This document shows, in pieces, positions 9,431-16,371 of a DNA stretch of 64,000 nt; within the stretch, counting starts at the first letter, position 1; each line of letters starts with the position of its first letter. The notes below the pieces were generated by a model. That model saw only the letters and a list, made by a program, of their open reading frames with translations. It was not told the DNA's origin and did no database searches. A program made the translations under genes and the position numbers. This DNA is from an uncultured Chlorobiaceae bacterium (GTDB lineage Bacteria; Bacteroidota; Chlorobiia; Chlorobiales; Chlorobiaceae), in contig CAIMCD010000027.1 in the NCBI GenBank assembly GCA_903839405.1, forward strand, positions 1 through 64,000. The letters are read 5' to 3'.

Positions 9431-10630
9431 ATGACAACGAATCATAACGTTGATATCAATCGTCTTAACGCATTCGCCGAAAAAATGGTGCAGGAGAAAA
9501 AGAGTGCGGTCGGCTTCCCTTGCAACCAAAACGTCAAACTGGCCGATTTCTATCACTGGTATGCCGTTTCAGGACTGGCAGATGTGGCCATGAACAATGT
9601 GGGTGATCCCCGTAAGCCGAGCCTCTATTCGCTGAACACCCACGAATTTGAAAACGAGGTTATTGATTTTTTTGCGCCGTTATACGGTTTTTCACCCGAA
9701 GAGGCCTGGGGCATTGTAACTAATGGCGGCACAGATGGTAACAACCACGGTATTTATTTCGGCGTCCATGTTCTCGGCTCACAGAGCGACATCAAGCCGG
9801 TGCTCTACGTTTCAGAGGAGGCTCACTTCTCGATCAAGCGCCTCAGCGACCTGCAGGCTCTGGAGATGCGCCAGATACCCGCTAACGTCAAGGGTGAAAT
9901 TGAGGTGCAAGCGCTTGAAGGTGCACTCGACACCACTCGTCCGGCCTTGATTGTTATTGCGGTCGGCACAACCTTCAAGGGAGGCATCGACAATCAGGAT
10001 GCAATTGAGGAGCTGCTCAGAAGGAAACGGCCGGTCGCGCTCTACCGTCATGTTGACGCCGCGCTTTTTGGGGGCTACCTCCCTTTTACCGAGCATGCCG
10101 ATCTGGTCAGTCACCGGGCTCGCCATTATGATTCCATCGCGGTCAGTGGGCACAAATTTTTTGGTTTCGACGAGCCATTGGGCCTCTTCCTCACGACAAA
10201 CGAAATCCTTGCCCGGCAAAACCCGCTTCGGGTCTCCTACCTGAACGCGGCGGTTCCTACCATCACTTGTTCGCGTTCCGCGCTCGCTCCACTGAAGTTC
10301 TGGTGGCAGATCCACAAAACCGGAGTAGAAGGGTACCGGCGCCAGGCTGAGTTGATTCTGAAGAATGCGGCATACCTGAAAGAGCGGCTTGACGAGATCA
10401 ACTATCCGGCCTGGAAGAACGATATTTCAAATACCGTCTATTTTCAGCGACCCGGGGAGTGGGTCATGAAGAAGTGGAGCCTTGCTCCCTACGAGGATGA
10501 GCGCCTTGGCGGCAAGCTGGCGCACGACATTGTTATGCGCCATGAAGGAATGCACATGATCGATCATTTTATTGACGATCTGTTGCTGGACCGGAGCGGT
10601 GAAACTCCAGAGGGTGATCCCTTCCTTTAA
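9431..10630 (+). CDS. hdc: Histidine decarboxylase-like PLP enzyme (group II)
   Basis: This 399-residue PLP-dependent decarboxylase has the order of motifs seen in bacterial histidine decarboxylases: NVGDPRKPSLY, GIVTNGGTDGNNHGIYF (cofactor phosphate region), VSEEAHFSIKRL (ring-stacking His), the YRHVDAALFGGYLPF segment with the PLP-pairing Asp, and SGHKFFGFDEP with the Schiff-base lysine. The expected reaction is histidine to histamine plus CO2, though a related aromatic or branched amino-acid substrate cannot be excluded by eye. It is cytosolic. It follows the Cache protein on the same strand, perhaps as one transcript. It is an unusual enzyme for this kind of bacterium. Confidence 0.85.
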   Translation: MTTNHNVDINRLNAFAEKMVQEKKSAVGFPCNQNVKLADFYHWYAVSGLADVAMNNVGDPRKPSLYSLNTHEFENEVIDFFAPLYGFSPEEAWGIVTNGGTDGNNHGIYFGVHVLGSQSDIKPVLYVSEEAHFSIKRLSDLQALEMRQIPANVKGEIEVQALEGALDTTRPALIVIAVGTTFKGGIDNQDAIEELLRRKRPVALYRHVDAALFGGYLPFTEHADLVSHRARHYDSIAVSGHKFFGFDEPLGLFLTTNEILARQNPLRVSYLNAAVPTITCSRSALAPLKFWWQIHKTGVEGYRRQAELILKNAAYLKERLDEINYPAWKNDISNTVYFQRPGEWVMKKWSLAPYEDERLGGKLAHDIVMRHEGMHMIDHFIDDLLLDRSGETPEGDPFL

Positions 10631-10751
10631 TAAATTTAACCGTAAAAGGTTGAGAGGGCTAACTGCTTCCGAATTTTGCTGCAAAAGCTCTTATTGTGCT
10701 TGCTCTTGATCGTTCACTCAGAGCCGATCTCTTGAAGGTAAGCCGATGATC

Positions 10752-10940
10752 CGGTTAAGCGGGGGCGCGAAGCAGTAGAAGCAATCGGGTAAAGTCAGCT
10801 TCGCACCCCACCGCTTGAACAGGTTGCCAAGCTAGACCCGGGTTGCTAAAGAGATCCGCAACGGACGATGTGGCACAGAGTTTGGCTATGGTCATACCAG
10901 CAGGCGAGATCTGCTGACCAAAGCCGGAAGGTAACTTAAC
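10752..10940. ncRNA. Candidate structured RNA (unknown class)
   Basis: The region is non-coding in all frames yet densely self-complementary. GGTTAAG (10753) pairs exactly with CTTAACC (10934) and encloses everything between. Inside lie a long arm AAGCGGGGGCGCGAAGC with GCTTCGCACCCCACCGCTT, a GTTGC/GCAAC hairpin, a TTTGG/CCAAA stem, and AGCAG/CTGCT closing a 7-base loop. Its 3' edge touches the stop codon of the DM9 gene. The size and multi-stem shape recall mobile-element-associated RNAs such as HEARO/omega RNAs, but no nuclease ORF accompanies it. The strand and the identity are unproven. Confidence 0.4.
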
Positions 10941-11369
10941 CTAGTCATTCACCAACACTTCATATTCAGCCACTTTGACTTCTTTACCGCCATAAGGGAT
11001 GTTCGCTGCTCCAAACGCCAGGCGTACTTTTCCCGGATGAATACCGCCCTGATATGTCGCCCGTGCCACGAACAACGGCTCTCCATTGGCTTCAAAGCCT
11101 GCGACCACTGCACCATCCGGAACCCGGCCTCCGGATGCCTTTACCCAACGCACTTCCCCTAGCAGCACCTCATAGTCGGCCACCTTTACTTCTGCACCGC
11201 CATAAGGGATGTTCGCTGCTCCAAACGCCAGGCGTACTTTTCCCGGATGAATACCGCCCTGATATGCCGCCCGCGCCACGAACAACGGCTCTCCATTGGC
11301 TTCAAAGCCTGCGACTGCTGCACCATCCGGAACCCGGCCTCCGGATGCCTTTTTCCATGTGTAAGCCAT
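10941..11369 (-). CDS. DM9-repeat (DUF3421) protein with two near-identical halves
   Basis: The 142-residue protein consists of two DM9-type modules, each ~70 aa: W.KASGGRVPDGAVVAGFEA, then PLFVARA.YQGGIHPGKV and ANIPYGG.EVKVA.YEVL. DM9 repeats are known mostly from eukaryotic lectin-like and natterin-related proteins; bacterial copies are less common. There is no signal peptide, so it is presumably cytosolic unless exported otherwise. The start at 11369 is supported by AAGGAG eight bases upstream. The two halves are almost identical even at DNA level (see repeat entries), which indicates a recent duplication. A carbohydrate-binding role is possible by family analogy only. Confidence 0.82.
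   Translation of the reverse strand: MAYTWKKASGGRVPDGAAVAGFEANGEPLFVARAAYQGGIHPGKVRLAFGAANIPYGGAEVKVADYEVLLGEVRWVKASGGRVPDGAVVAGFEANGEPLFVARATYQGGIHPGKVRLAFGAANIPYGGKEVKVAEYEVLVND
10981..11142. repeat. Direct repeat, copy 1 (inside DM9 gene)
   Basis: About 162 bases match the copy at 11191-11352 with only about six differences by eye, at a 210-base period. The block covers most of one DM9 module, including third codon positions, so the duplication is recent or kept uniform by gene conversion. Confidence 0.9.
11191..11352. repeat. Direct repeat, copy 2 (inside DM9 gene)
   Basis: Second copy of the 210-base-period repeat in the DM9-protein gene; see the copy at 10981. The sequence between the copies (TTTACCCAACG... 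side) differs, so the homogenised block is shorter than the period. Confidence 0.9.
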
Positions 11370-11620
11370 AATTGTTCTCCTTATTTGAAGTTATAGATAA
11401 TCTCAAGGAATCAGGATTTTTACAACGGTCAAAATATAGTGAAAAGTGTGTTGGTCTTGTGTATTTATCATAATAAATAAGAATAAGTAAGGTGTTATGT
11501 GTATCACAAAGCACTCGTTTATTGTAAGTGACCTCCTCTTGCGATAGTTTTTTTCCGAAAAGGTGGCCCGACGGAACACCCCGGACGATGACGTGTTGAG
11601 CGTAGCTTCGTGCATCAGTT
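11370..11620. other. Intergenic, AT-rich, no supported gene
   Basis: This stretch separates the DM9 gene from the arylsulfotransferase relic. It is AT-rich over its first half, which probably includes the promoter of the DM9 gene reading leftwards. The minus-strand ORFs listed in the track here have no recognisable features. Confidence 0.4.
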
Positions 11621-11857
11621 GGCGTTTCAGACCTGTTTCTGACCCTCAACAATATGCAGACCGTGGGCAATAACCGCTGGTTTACGGCTGGTGATAACCG
11701 ATTCAATCCCGAGAACCTTGTCATCGACTCGCGCGAAGGCAACTTTATAGCGATCATCGAGAAATCGACGTATAACATTGTCTGGCGACTCGGGCTGCGT
11801 TCTGAAAAAGCCGTAACCGAGCCGGACCTCAGCAATTTCCGTGTGCCGACCACGTAA
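11621..11857 (+). pseudogene. Arylsulfotransferase (ASST) family relic
   Basis: The frame contains LTLNNMQTVGNNRWF, AGDNRFNPENLVIDSREGNF and IAIIEKSTYNIVWRLG, the consecutive conserved stretches found in the middle of arylsulfotransferase/ASST-type beta-propeller proteins. A real ASST is several hundred residues; here only about 75 remain. An in-frame stop lies shortly upstream, and the continuation (a QF...DHV-like string in the next frame) suggests a frameshift before the stop. It is most likely a decayed gene left after deletion within the island. Confidence 0.6.
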
Positions 11858-12218
11858 CGATGGTTGGAAGGGAGCGGGTCAGGGTTGGAAAAGCATCTCC
11901 AGCGGAATCTTGTCGGCCTGAAAATTCAGGATCGATCTTTCGGATATGCATTATATTTTATACCTTGAAATCAAGGCAGTCGAACAGATGTGTATCCGCT
12001 AACCCCGCAAAGCACCATATGAACCCTCGAATGCCTGACACAATCACATCTCTTTGTAAACGACCGAGTCGTACATTCGCCCTCTTCCACTTCTTGAGAT
12101 GAACCGAGGGGAATCGCCGCTTGCATGAGCTGGCTATCATCCCTCGAAATATGAAGAGCTATATCCGGCAATACGATCAAGAACAACAACCTAATTCCTT
12201 ACCGCTCCCTAACCCTAA
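11858..12218. other. Intergenic, no supported gene
   Basis: About 360 bases lie between the ASST relic and the C25-like gene. Short ORFs on both strands have no recognisable domain. The last ~60 bases lead into the C25-like gene and should contain its promoter, but no clear hexamers were seen. Confidence 0.35.
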
Positions 12219-13778
12219 ATGGATGGAGAAATGGACATCAACAAGGTAATCGTGACCAATGCAAAAGCACTCATTGCGAAGTACGGCAAGGGTGGATATG
12301 GGCAGATCGGCACAGCGCTGAAACTGCTGATTGACGCCGATGCTAAACGCGGGTTGGTCAGTAAGGTGATCGAAGTCGATTCCAAGAGCGCCATGTCGCC
12401 CTATGGAGCACCGGTGGCCACCGCCACTAATTCGCGCGCAGCGAAGGCTGCAATTGATGCGATCTGCGCCAAGGAAAAACCGGAGTACCTCTTGATTTTG
12501 GGTGCCAATGATGTGGTTCCGCTTGTGCCGCTGAAAAACCCTCTCTATTCGCCCGACGAAGACTCGGATAAAACGGTTCCCAGCGATCTGCCCTATGCAT
12601 CGGAAGCGCCGTACAGCACCGACATCAATGCGTTTATCGGCCCGACCCGGGTCGTAGGTCGAATCCCTGACCTGGTTGGCGCCAAGTCGCCCGAGTATGT
12701 GATCAAGCTCATCACCGCTGCGGCAAACTACAAGACTTTGAGCGCAGCCGACTATAAAAAATACTTTGGCATATCCGCACAGATATGGCAGAAGTCGACC
12801 GCGTTGAGCCTAAGCAACCTTTTCGGCAACGCGACGACCATGAATACGGTGCCGCCTTCAGGCCCCTCCTGGAGCGCTACGCAACTTGCGCCTCGAATGC
12901 ATTTCATCAACTGCCATGGCGCGCACCTCACTTCCGAGTATTATGGTCAGCCTGAAAGTGGCGCGAATCAATACCCCATTGCACACTCGGCCGCGTTATT
13001 GCCGAAGAAAATCGTGCCCGGCACCATACTTGCTGCCGAGTGTTGTTATGGTGCCGAGCTGTTCGATCCATCGCGCAACAACGGCCAGGCCGGTATCGCC
13101 TACACCTACCTTGGCGAAGGCGCCTATGGCGTATTCGGCAGCACCACCATCGCCTATGGGCCATCGGAAGGCAATGGCTCGGCCGATCTGATCTGCCAGT
13201 ACTTCCTGCATTCCGTTATGCATGGCTCATCGATGGGACGTGCGGCACTGGAAGCCCGCCATCAGTTTGCCGGCCAGTTCTCCCATCTTGACCCGACCGA
13301 TATGAAGACCCTTGCGCAATTTTACCTGCTCGGTGACCCCTCCATCCATGCGGTTGCTGCCGTGCCGCACGCCCTCAATGCGACCAAGGTTTTTAAGGAT
13401 GCATTTGCCAAGAGCGGTAGCACAGGGACCCGGGCGTTGCGACGCGAACGTCTGCAACGCGTGGGGAGTGCGCTGAAGCGGGATCTTCCGAGAACCGTGC
13501 CCGCCAGCAAGGAGAGCACAGCGACCCAGCAGGTGACGAAGGTGCTCGCCGATGCCGCAACGGAATCCGGTCTGGGTCTCTCCACCAATATGCATTTCAC
13601 CGTCCGACATCGTAGTCGTGCAAAGAGGGAGGAACCAGAGCGAAGCATACACGTGCTCATGGCTGCCGGTCACGGTGGAGATGCGGCAGAGGATACGCCG
13701 GGTCATCACGTGGTTGCCATCATTGCTACTACCGAGGATGGTAAACTCATACATCTTCGTCGGCTGCACAGCCGCTGA
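12219..13778 (+). CDS. Gingipain/caspase-like (peptidase C25-type) protein
   Basis: This 519-residue protein has the caspase-fold C25 layout: YLLILGANDVVPLVPL (the VGD strand), DLPYASEAPYSTDINAFIG and VVGRIPDL, then the catalytic-His strand MHFINCHGAH (His ~233) and the Cys strand ILAAECCYGAELFD (Cys 276 most likely). GVFGSTTIAYGP, MGRAALEA and FYLLGDPSIHAV complete the fold by ~385. The last ~130 residues are a basic, unrecognised extension. There is no signal peptide, so unlike secreted gingipains it should act in the cytosol. The start is ATG 12219 or ATG 12231. A small gene follows after 11 bases, probably co-transcribed. A role in a conflict or cell-death system is inference. Confidence 0.78.
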   Translation: MDGEMDINKVIVTNAKALIAKYGKGGYGQIGTALKLLIDADAKRGLVSKVIEVDSKSAMSPYGAPVATATNSRAAKAAIDAICAKEKPEYLLILGANDVVPLVPLKNPLYSPDEDSDKTVPSDLPYASEAPYSTDINAFIGPTRVVGRIPDLVGAKSPEYVIKLITAAANYKTLSAADYKKYFGISAQIWQKSTALSLSNLFGNATTMNTVPPSGPSWSATQLAPRMHFINCHGAHLTSEYYGQPESGANQYPIAHSAALLPKKIVPGTILAAECCYGAELFDPSRNNGQAGIAYTYLGEGAYGVFGSTTIAYGPSEGNGSADLICQYFLHSVMHGSSMGRAALEARHQFAGQFSHLDPTDMKTLAQFYLLGDPSIHAVAAVPHALNATKVFKDAFAKSGSTGTRALRRERLQRVGSALKRDLPRTVPASKESTATQQVTKVLADAATESGLGLSTNMHFTVRHRSRAKREEPERSIHVLMAAGHGGDAAEDTPGHHVVAIIATTEDGKLIHLRRLHSR

Positions 13779-13789
13779 TGAGCTGAACC

Positions 13790-14017
13790 ATGGAGTGGCA
13801 CGGCACCGTCATCTTCAAGCTCTTGCGACAGGGTACCAAGAGTGAGCACCGCGCCGTAGTGCTTTCCGCCGCGCGTGGCGATTACAAACTGCGTCGCACA
13901 GGCGGCAATCCGTTTGTTGATGAAACGCTGGAAAAGCTGGTTGGCAAGCGCATCCGCTGCACGGGAACGCTGGATGGCGATGAGATATTCATGGATGAGT
14001 GGAGCGTGGAGGAGTAG
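13790..14017 (+). CDS. Small conserved-looking partner protein (75 aa) of the C25-like gene
   Basis: I do not recognise this family with certainty. The 75-residue product (MEWHGTVIFKLLRQGTKSEH... GNPFVDETLEKLVGKRI) is strand-rich with a central Gly-Asn-Pro turn and reads like a compact OB- or SH3-like beta barrel. It starts 11 bases after the C25-like stop and ends just before a strong terminator, so the two genes form a two-gene unit. Its size and pairing suggest a regulator, adaptor or substrate of the protease-like protein, by inference only. Confidence 0.7.
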   Translation: MEWHGTVIFKLLRQGTKSEHRAVVLSAARGDYKLRRTGGNPFVDETLEKLVGKRIRCTGTLDGDEIFMDEWSVEE

Positions 14018-14050
14018 CGCCCATGAGCCTGATGATCTGGTAAAAAACAT

Positions 14051-14075
14051 AAAGCCCGCGTGTTGCGGGCTTTTC
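14051..14075. terminator. Rho-independent terminator (both directions)
   Basis: AAAGCCCGC-GTGTT-GCGGGCTTTT forms an 8-9 bp GC-rich stem followed by T's on the plus strand; on the minus strand it is followed by TTATGTTTTTTA. It closes the C25-like/small-gene unit and also lies downstream of the minus-strand tRNA-Ser. Confidence 0.85.
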
Positions 14076-14103
14076 TGCTATCTGGCTCTGAGGTCAGATG
14101 TGT

Positions 14104-14191
<88 letters not shown>

Positions 14192-14578
14192 GTATATTTT
14201 ACCACAACTTAACCCATATCTTGAGCTGCTCTTGACAGGCAGCAGCCTCGGACGCTGAATTATCGGCAGTGAATTTAAAAAAATCCCCTGTATTTCCCCG
14301 AGATTTTATCTTGCAGGCCTGATTTCTGGTAGCTTTTTATAATTACTTAGAGTAGAGGTGTAACGTTACACTCACTTCTCAACCGCTATCGCTGAACCGC
14401 AATCATCCGTTGCTTTCAGGTTTCTCTCCGAGAACGAGAATGATCAGCCGTTCTTTTTCGTTCTCATGTTACAATCGTACTTGCGCTTTCCGTTGTAACC
14501 TTGCTTTGCCGAAACAGTGTTTTCAATGAGCGGGGCGTCGGTGCAAATTTCTCTCATCTCTACTTGGAGCTATCAATC
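14192..14578. other. Intergenic region with inverted repeats
   Basis: This holds a perfect 14-base palindrome GTGTAACGTTACAC (14358-14371) and an inverted repeat GAGAACGA...TCGTTCTC just downstream (~14429-14464). Either may be a regulatory site for the methyltransferase gene or for tRNA-Ser. No gene is visible. Confidence 0.45.
14358..14371. promoter_or_regulatory. Perfect 14-bp palindrome, possible operator
   Basis: GTGTAACGTTACAC is its own reverse complement and lies about 200 bases upstream of the FkbM-type gene. Its size is typical of a dimeric regulator's site, but no cognate regulator is adjacent. Confidence 0.3.
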
Positions 14579-15397
14579 ATGTTCCAACACTTTCCTTTCT
14601 TGCTGAAGTTGGCCGTTCAGAGCCAGCCGCATCTCAAAAACTGGATGGCACTTCTCTTTGGCACCTTCCGGGAGTTTCGCGGCAAACCCATTCCCGAAGC
14701 GCCGCTCCTGAAGTTTCGAAGTGGCCTTGAAATCTCTCTGGTGCCGGGCGGGTACGGGGGATTCTATCTGCTTTTTCCGGAGATATTTGTGGATAACTGC
14801 TATGAGCCGACGCCCGATTTTGTTGTCCAGCCGGGGTGGCGGGTTGTGGACATCGGCGCCAACATGGGCTTCTATTCGTGCAAGGCGGGCACGGCGGCAA
14901 AGAGTGTGCAACTGATCTCGGTTGAACCGGTGGGCGGATACTACGAAAAACTGAAGGAGAACCTTGCCCGCAACCATATTGAGCGGGGGATTGCGCTCCA
15001 TGCGGCAGCGGTAGGTGTGCCGACCGGGAGTATTTCCATAACCTCGTGGTTCACGCCGTCGGGCGAGCAAAAGGTGTTGATGAGTCCGCCCCCTGCGGGT
15101 TCGCGGACATTGACCGAAAACGTTCGGGCGATGACGCTTGAGGAGATTTTTGCGGCGGGAAAGATGGAGCGGTGTGACCTCATGAAGATGGATATTGAGG
15201 GTGCGGAGTTTCCGATTTTTGAGGCAACGCCGCCGGAAGTGTGGCAGAGGATTGATCGCATCGTAATGGAAACCCATGAAGATGGAACCCGCTCACAACA
15301 GCTTCTGGTTGATACGCTTACCAAGCAGGGGTTCCAGGTGAAGACGCAGCCGATGTTCCTCTATGCCATTCGCTCGGCGCTTATCTCCAAACCGTAA
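14579..15397 (+). CDS. FkbM-family SAM-dependent methyltransferase
   Basis: The 272-residue protein carries the SAM-binding motif I VVDIGANMGFYSCKAG (near residue 95), LISVEPVGGYYEKLKENL (motif II acidic residue), and the late FkbM markers LMKMDIEGAEFPIFEA and IVMETHEDG. These enzymes O-methylate sugars, natural products or polyketides. The track ORF starts at a TTG 78 bases upstream; the ATG at 14579 has GGAG ~10 bases before it and gives the usual family length. It stands alone between two minus-strand tRNA genes, suggesting an inserted accessory gene. Confidence 0.88.
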   Translation: MFQHFPFLLKLAVQSQPHLKNWMALLFGTFREFRGKPIPEAPLLKFRSGLEISLVPGGYGGFYLLFPEIFVDNCYEPTPDFVVQPGWRVVDIGANMGFYSCKAGTAAKSVQLISVEPVGGYYEKLKENLARNHIERGIALHAAAVGVPTGSISITSWFTPSGEQKVLMSPPPAGSRTLTENVRAMTLEEIFAAGKMERCDLMKMDIEGAEFPIFEATPPEVWQRIDRIVMETHEDGTRSQQLLVDTLTKQGFQVKTQPMFLYAIRSALISKP

Positions 15398-15508
15398 GTG
15401 AACGGACGGAGGGGAGTTGCCGATGAATGGTTCGTCTCTCTGTGGTGGTTCGTCTCTCTGTGGATTTTTCGGAGGGTATTTCAGGCGGAGAAAAAAAATC
15501 TGAAATGC

Positions 15509-15536
15509 AAAAAGCCTCCGGTTTGGAGGCTTTGCG
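15509..15536 (-). terminator. Terminator downstream of tRNA-Gly
   Basis: AAAGCCTCC-GGTTT-GGAGGCTTT forms a 9-bp stem. Read on the minus strand it is followed by TTTTTGC, and it begins about 20 bases after the tRNA-Gly 3' end. Confidence 0.8.
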
Positions 15537-15553
15537 TGCTTGTTTGAAGCTTT

Positions 15554-15627
<74 letters not shown>

Positions 15628-15923
15628 TTATTGATGGCACCAATATAAGGATAATTTTTTTCTGTGCAACAATGGAATTGATTTTTCTTCGCAATCTTTT
15701 TTTAAAGCAGCAGTTAACGTTTTTTTTCGCTTGGCTCAACCGGCCAATAACGCCTATCCTGCTCGTTCTGAAACCTTCCCGCCTCTCGCACCATCTGTTT
15801 TTCATGCGCTTCTGCATAACATAATACACTATTGACACTTGCGGTCATCATAACTCTTACGTACATTATATCGTAAGTATGAGGTCTCTTATGTGAGTTC
15901 CTATTCAAAAATCTGCGGATTAG
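15628..15923. other. Intergenic region with an inverted repeat
   Basis: No gene is visible. CTTACG...CGTAAG (15856-15877, 10-base spacer) is a perfect short inverted repeat, and a TTGACA hexamer lies at 15832. Together they could form the promoter and operator of the following ORF, although no good -10 box sits at the right distance. Confidence 0.35.
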
Positions 15924-16286
15924 GTGGATCAATCTAATTATTGTTGGAGTTTATGGAGGTACGTTTATGATCGCTCGTACGATAGCAATGATTTTTCCAA
16001 AGAGTATGCGTTTAAAGCAGATAAGTTTTCGAACCCGATGGTACTCTGCTTCGATGAGAAGACTGGAAGTGTTTCCGGTGATGATACGCATTTAGAACGT
16101 TTTGGAGCGTCAACTCTGGCGGGATGGGCAACGAACAATGGTATTGAACTCTTTGAGGTGTATCAAATCGACCGAATTAACGGGAAGGTTTTGTTCACGA
16201 AAACCCGAATTGGTTCGAGTACGGTTCTTCCAGGTGCTCCAGATGTTGTCGGGGCTTTCGTAGGTAAAGCCGTAAGGATGCGGTAA
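15924..16286 (+). CDS. Hypothetical protein, unrecognised
   Basis: This 120-codon frame starts at GTG. It shows a soluble, mixed alpha/beta composition (MVLCFDEKTGSVSGDD, STLAGWATNNGIELFEVYQI, LPGAPDVVGAFVGKAV) with no motif I recognise. Base composition is more AT-rich than neighbouring core genes, which suggests recent arrival. The N-terminus is uncertain: the first ~20 residues look non-native, so the gene may be truncated or start later. It lies at the edge of the accessory island next to trpB. Confidence 0.5.
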   Translation: MDQSNYCWSLWRYVYDRSYDSNDFSKEYAFKADKFSNPMVLCFDEKTGSVSGDDTHLERFGASTLAGWATNNGIELFEVYQIDRINGKVLFTKTRIGSSTVLPGAPDVVGAFVGKAVRMR

Positions 16287-16338
16287 TAAAACCCAACAAG
16301 TCGCTATTTACATGCCCGCTAGCGCCGCCTCCGCCGCG

Positions 16339-16362
16339 CCAGTGACTTCTACGTTACTGGGT
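16339..16362 (-). terminator. Possible hairpin downstream of trpB
   Basis: CCAGTGAC-TTCTAC-GTTACTGG is an inverted repeat with one internal mismatch just beyond the trpB stop. There is no T-run on the minus strand, so terminator function is uncertain. Confidence 0.3.
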
Positions 16363-16371
16363 TCACATCCG

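Noticed and set aside
10631-10940. Group II intron domain V in the structured region
   Set aside because: No AGC/GAAA-type domain V hairpin or reverse transcriptase is present, so the structured element was left unclassified.
11302-11853. 183-aa minus-strand ORF between DM9 gene and ASST relic
   Set aside because: Overlaps the DM9 start in another frame and has no motif; the DM9 frame has a strong ribosome-binding site.
13227-13769. 180-aa minus-strand ORF over the C25-like gene
   Set aside because: Antisense to the C25 frame, which has clear motifs; no domain on the opposite strand.
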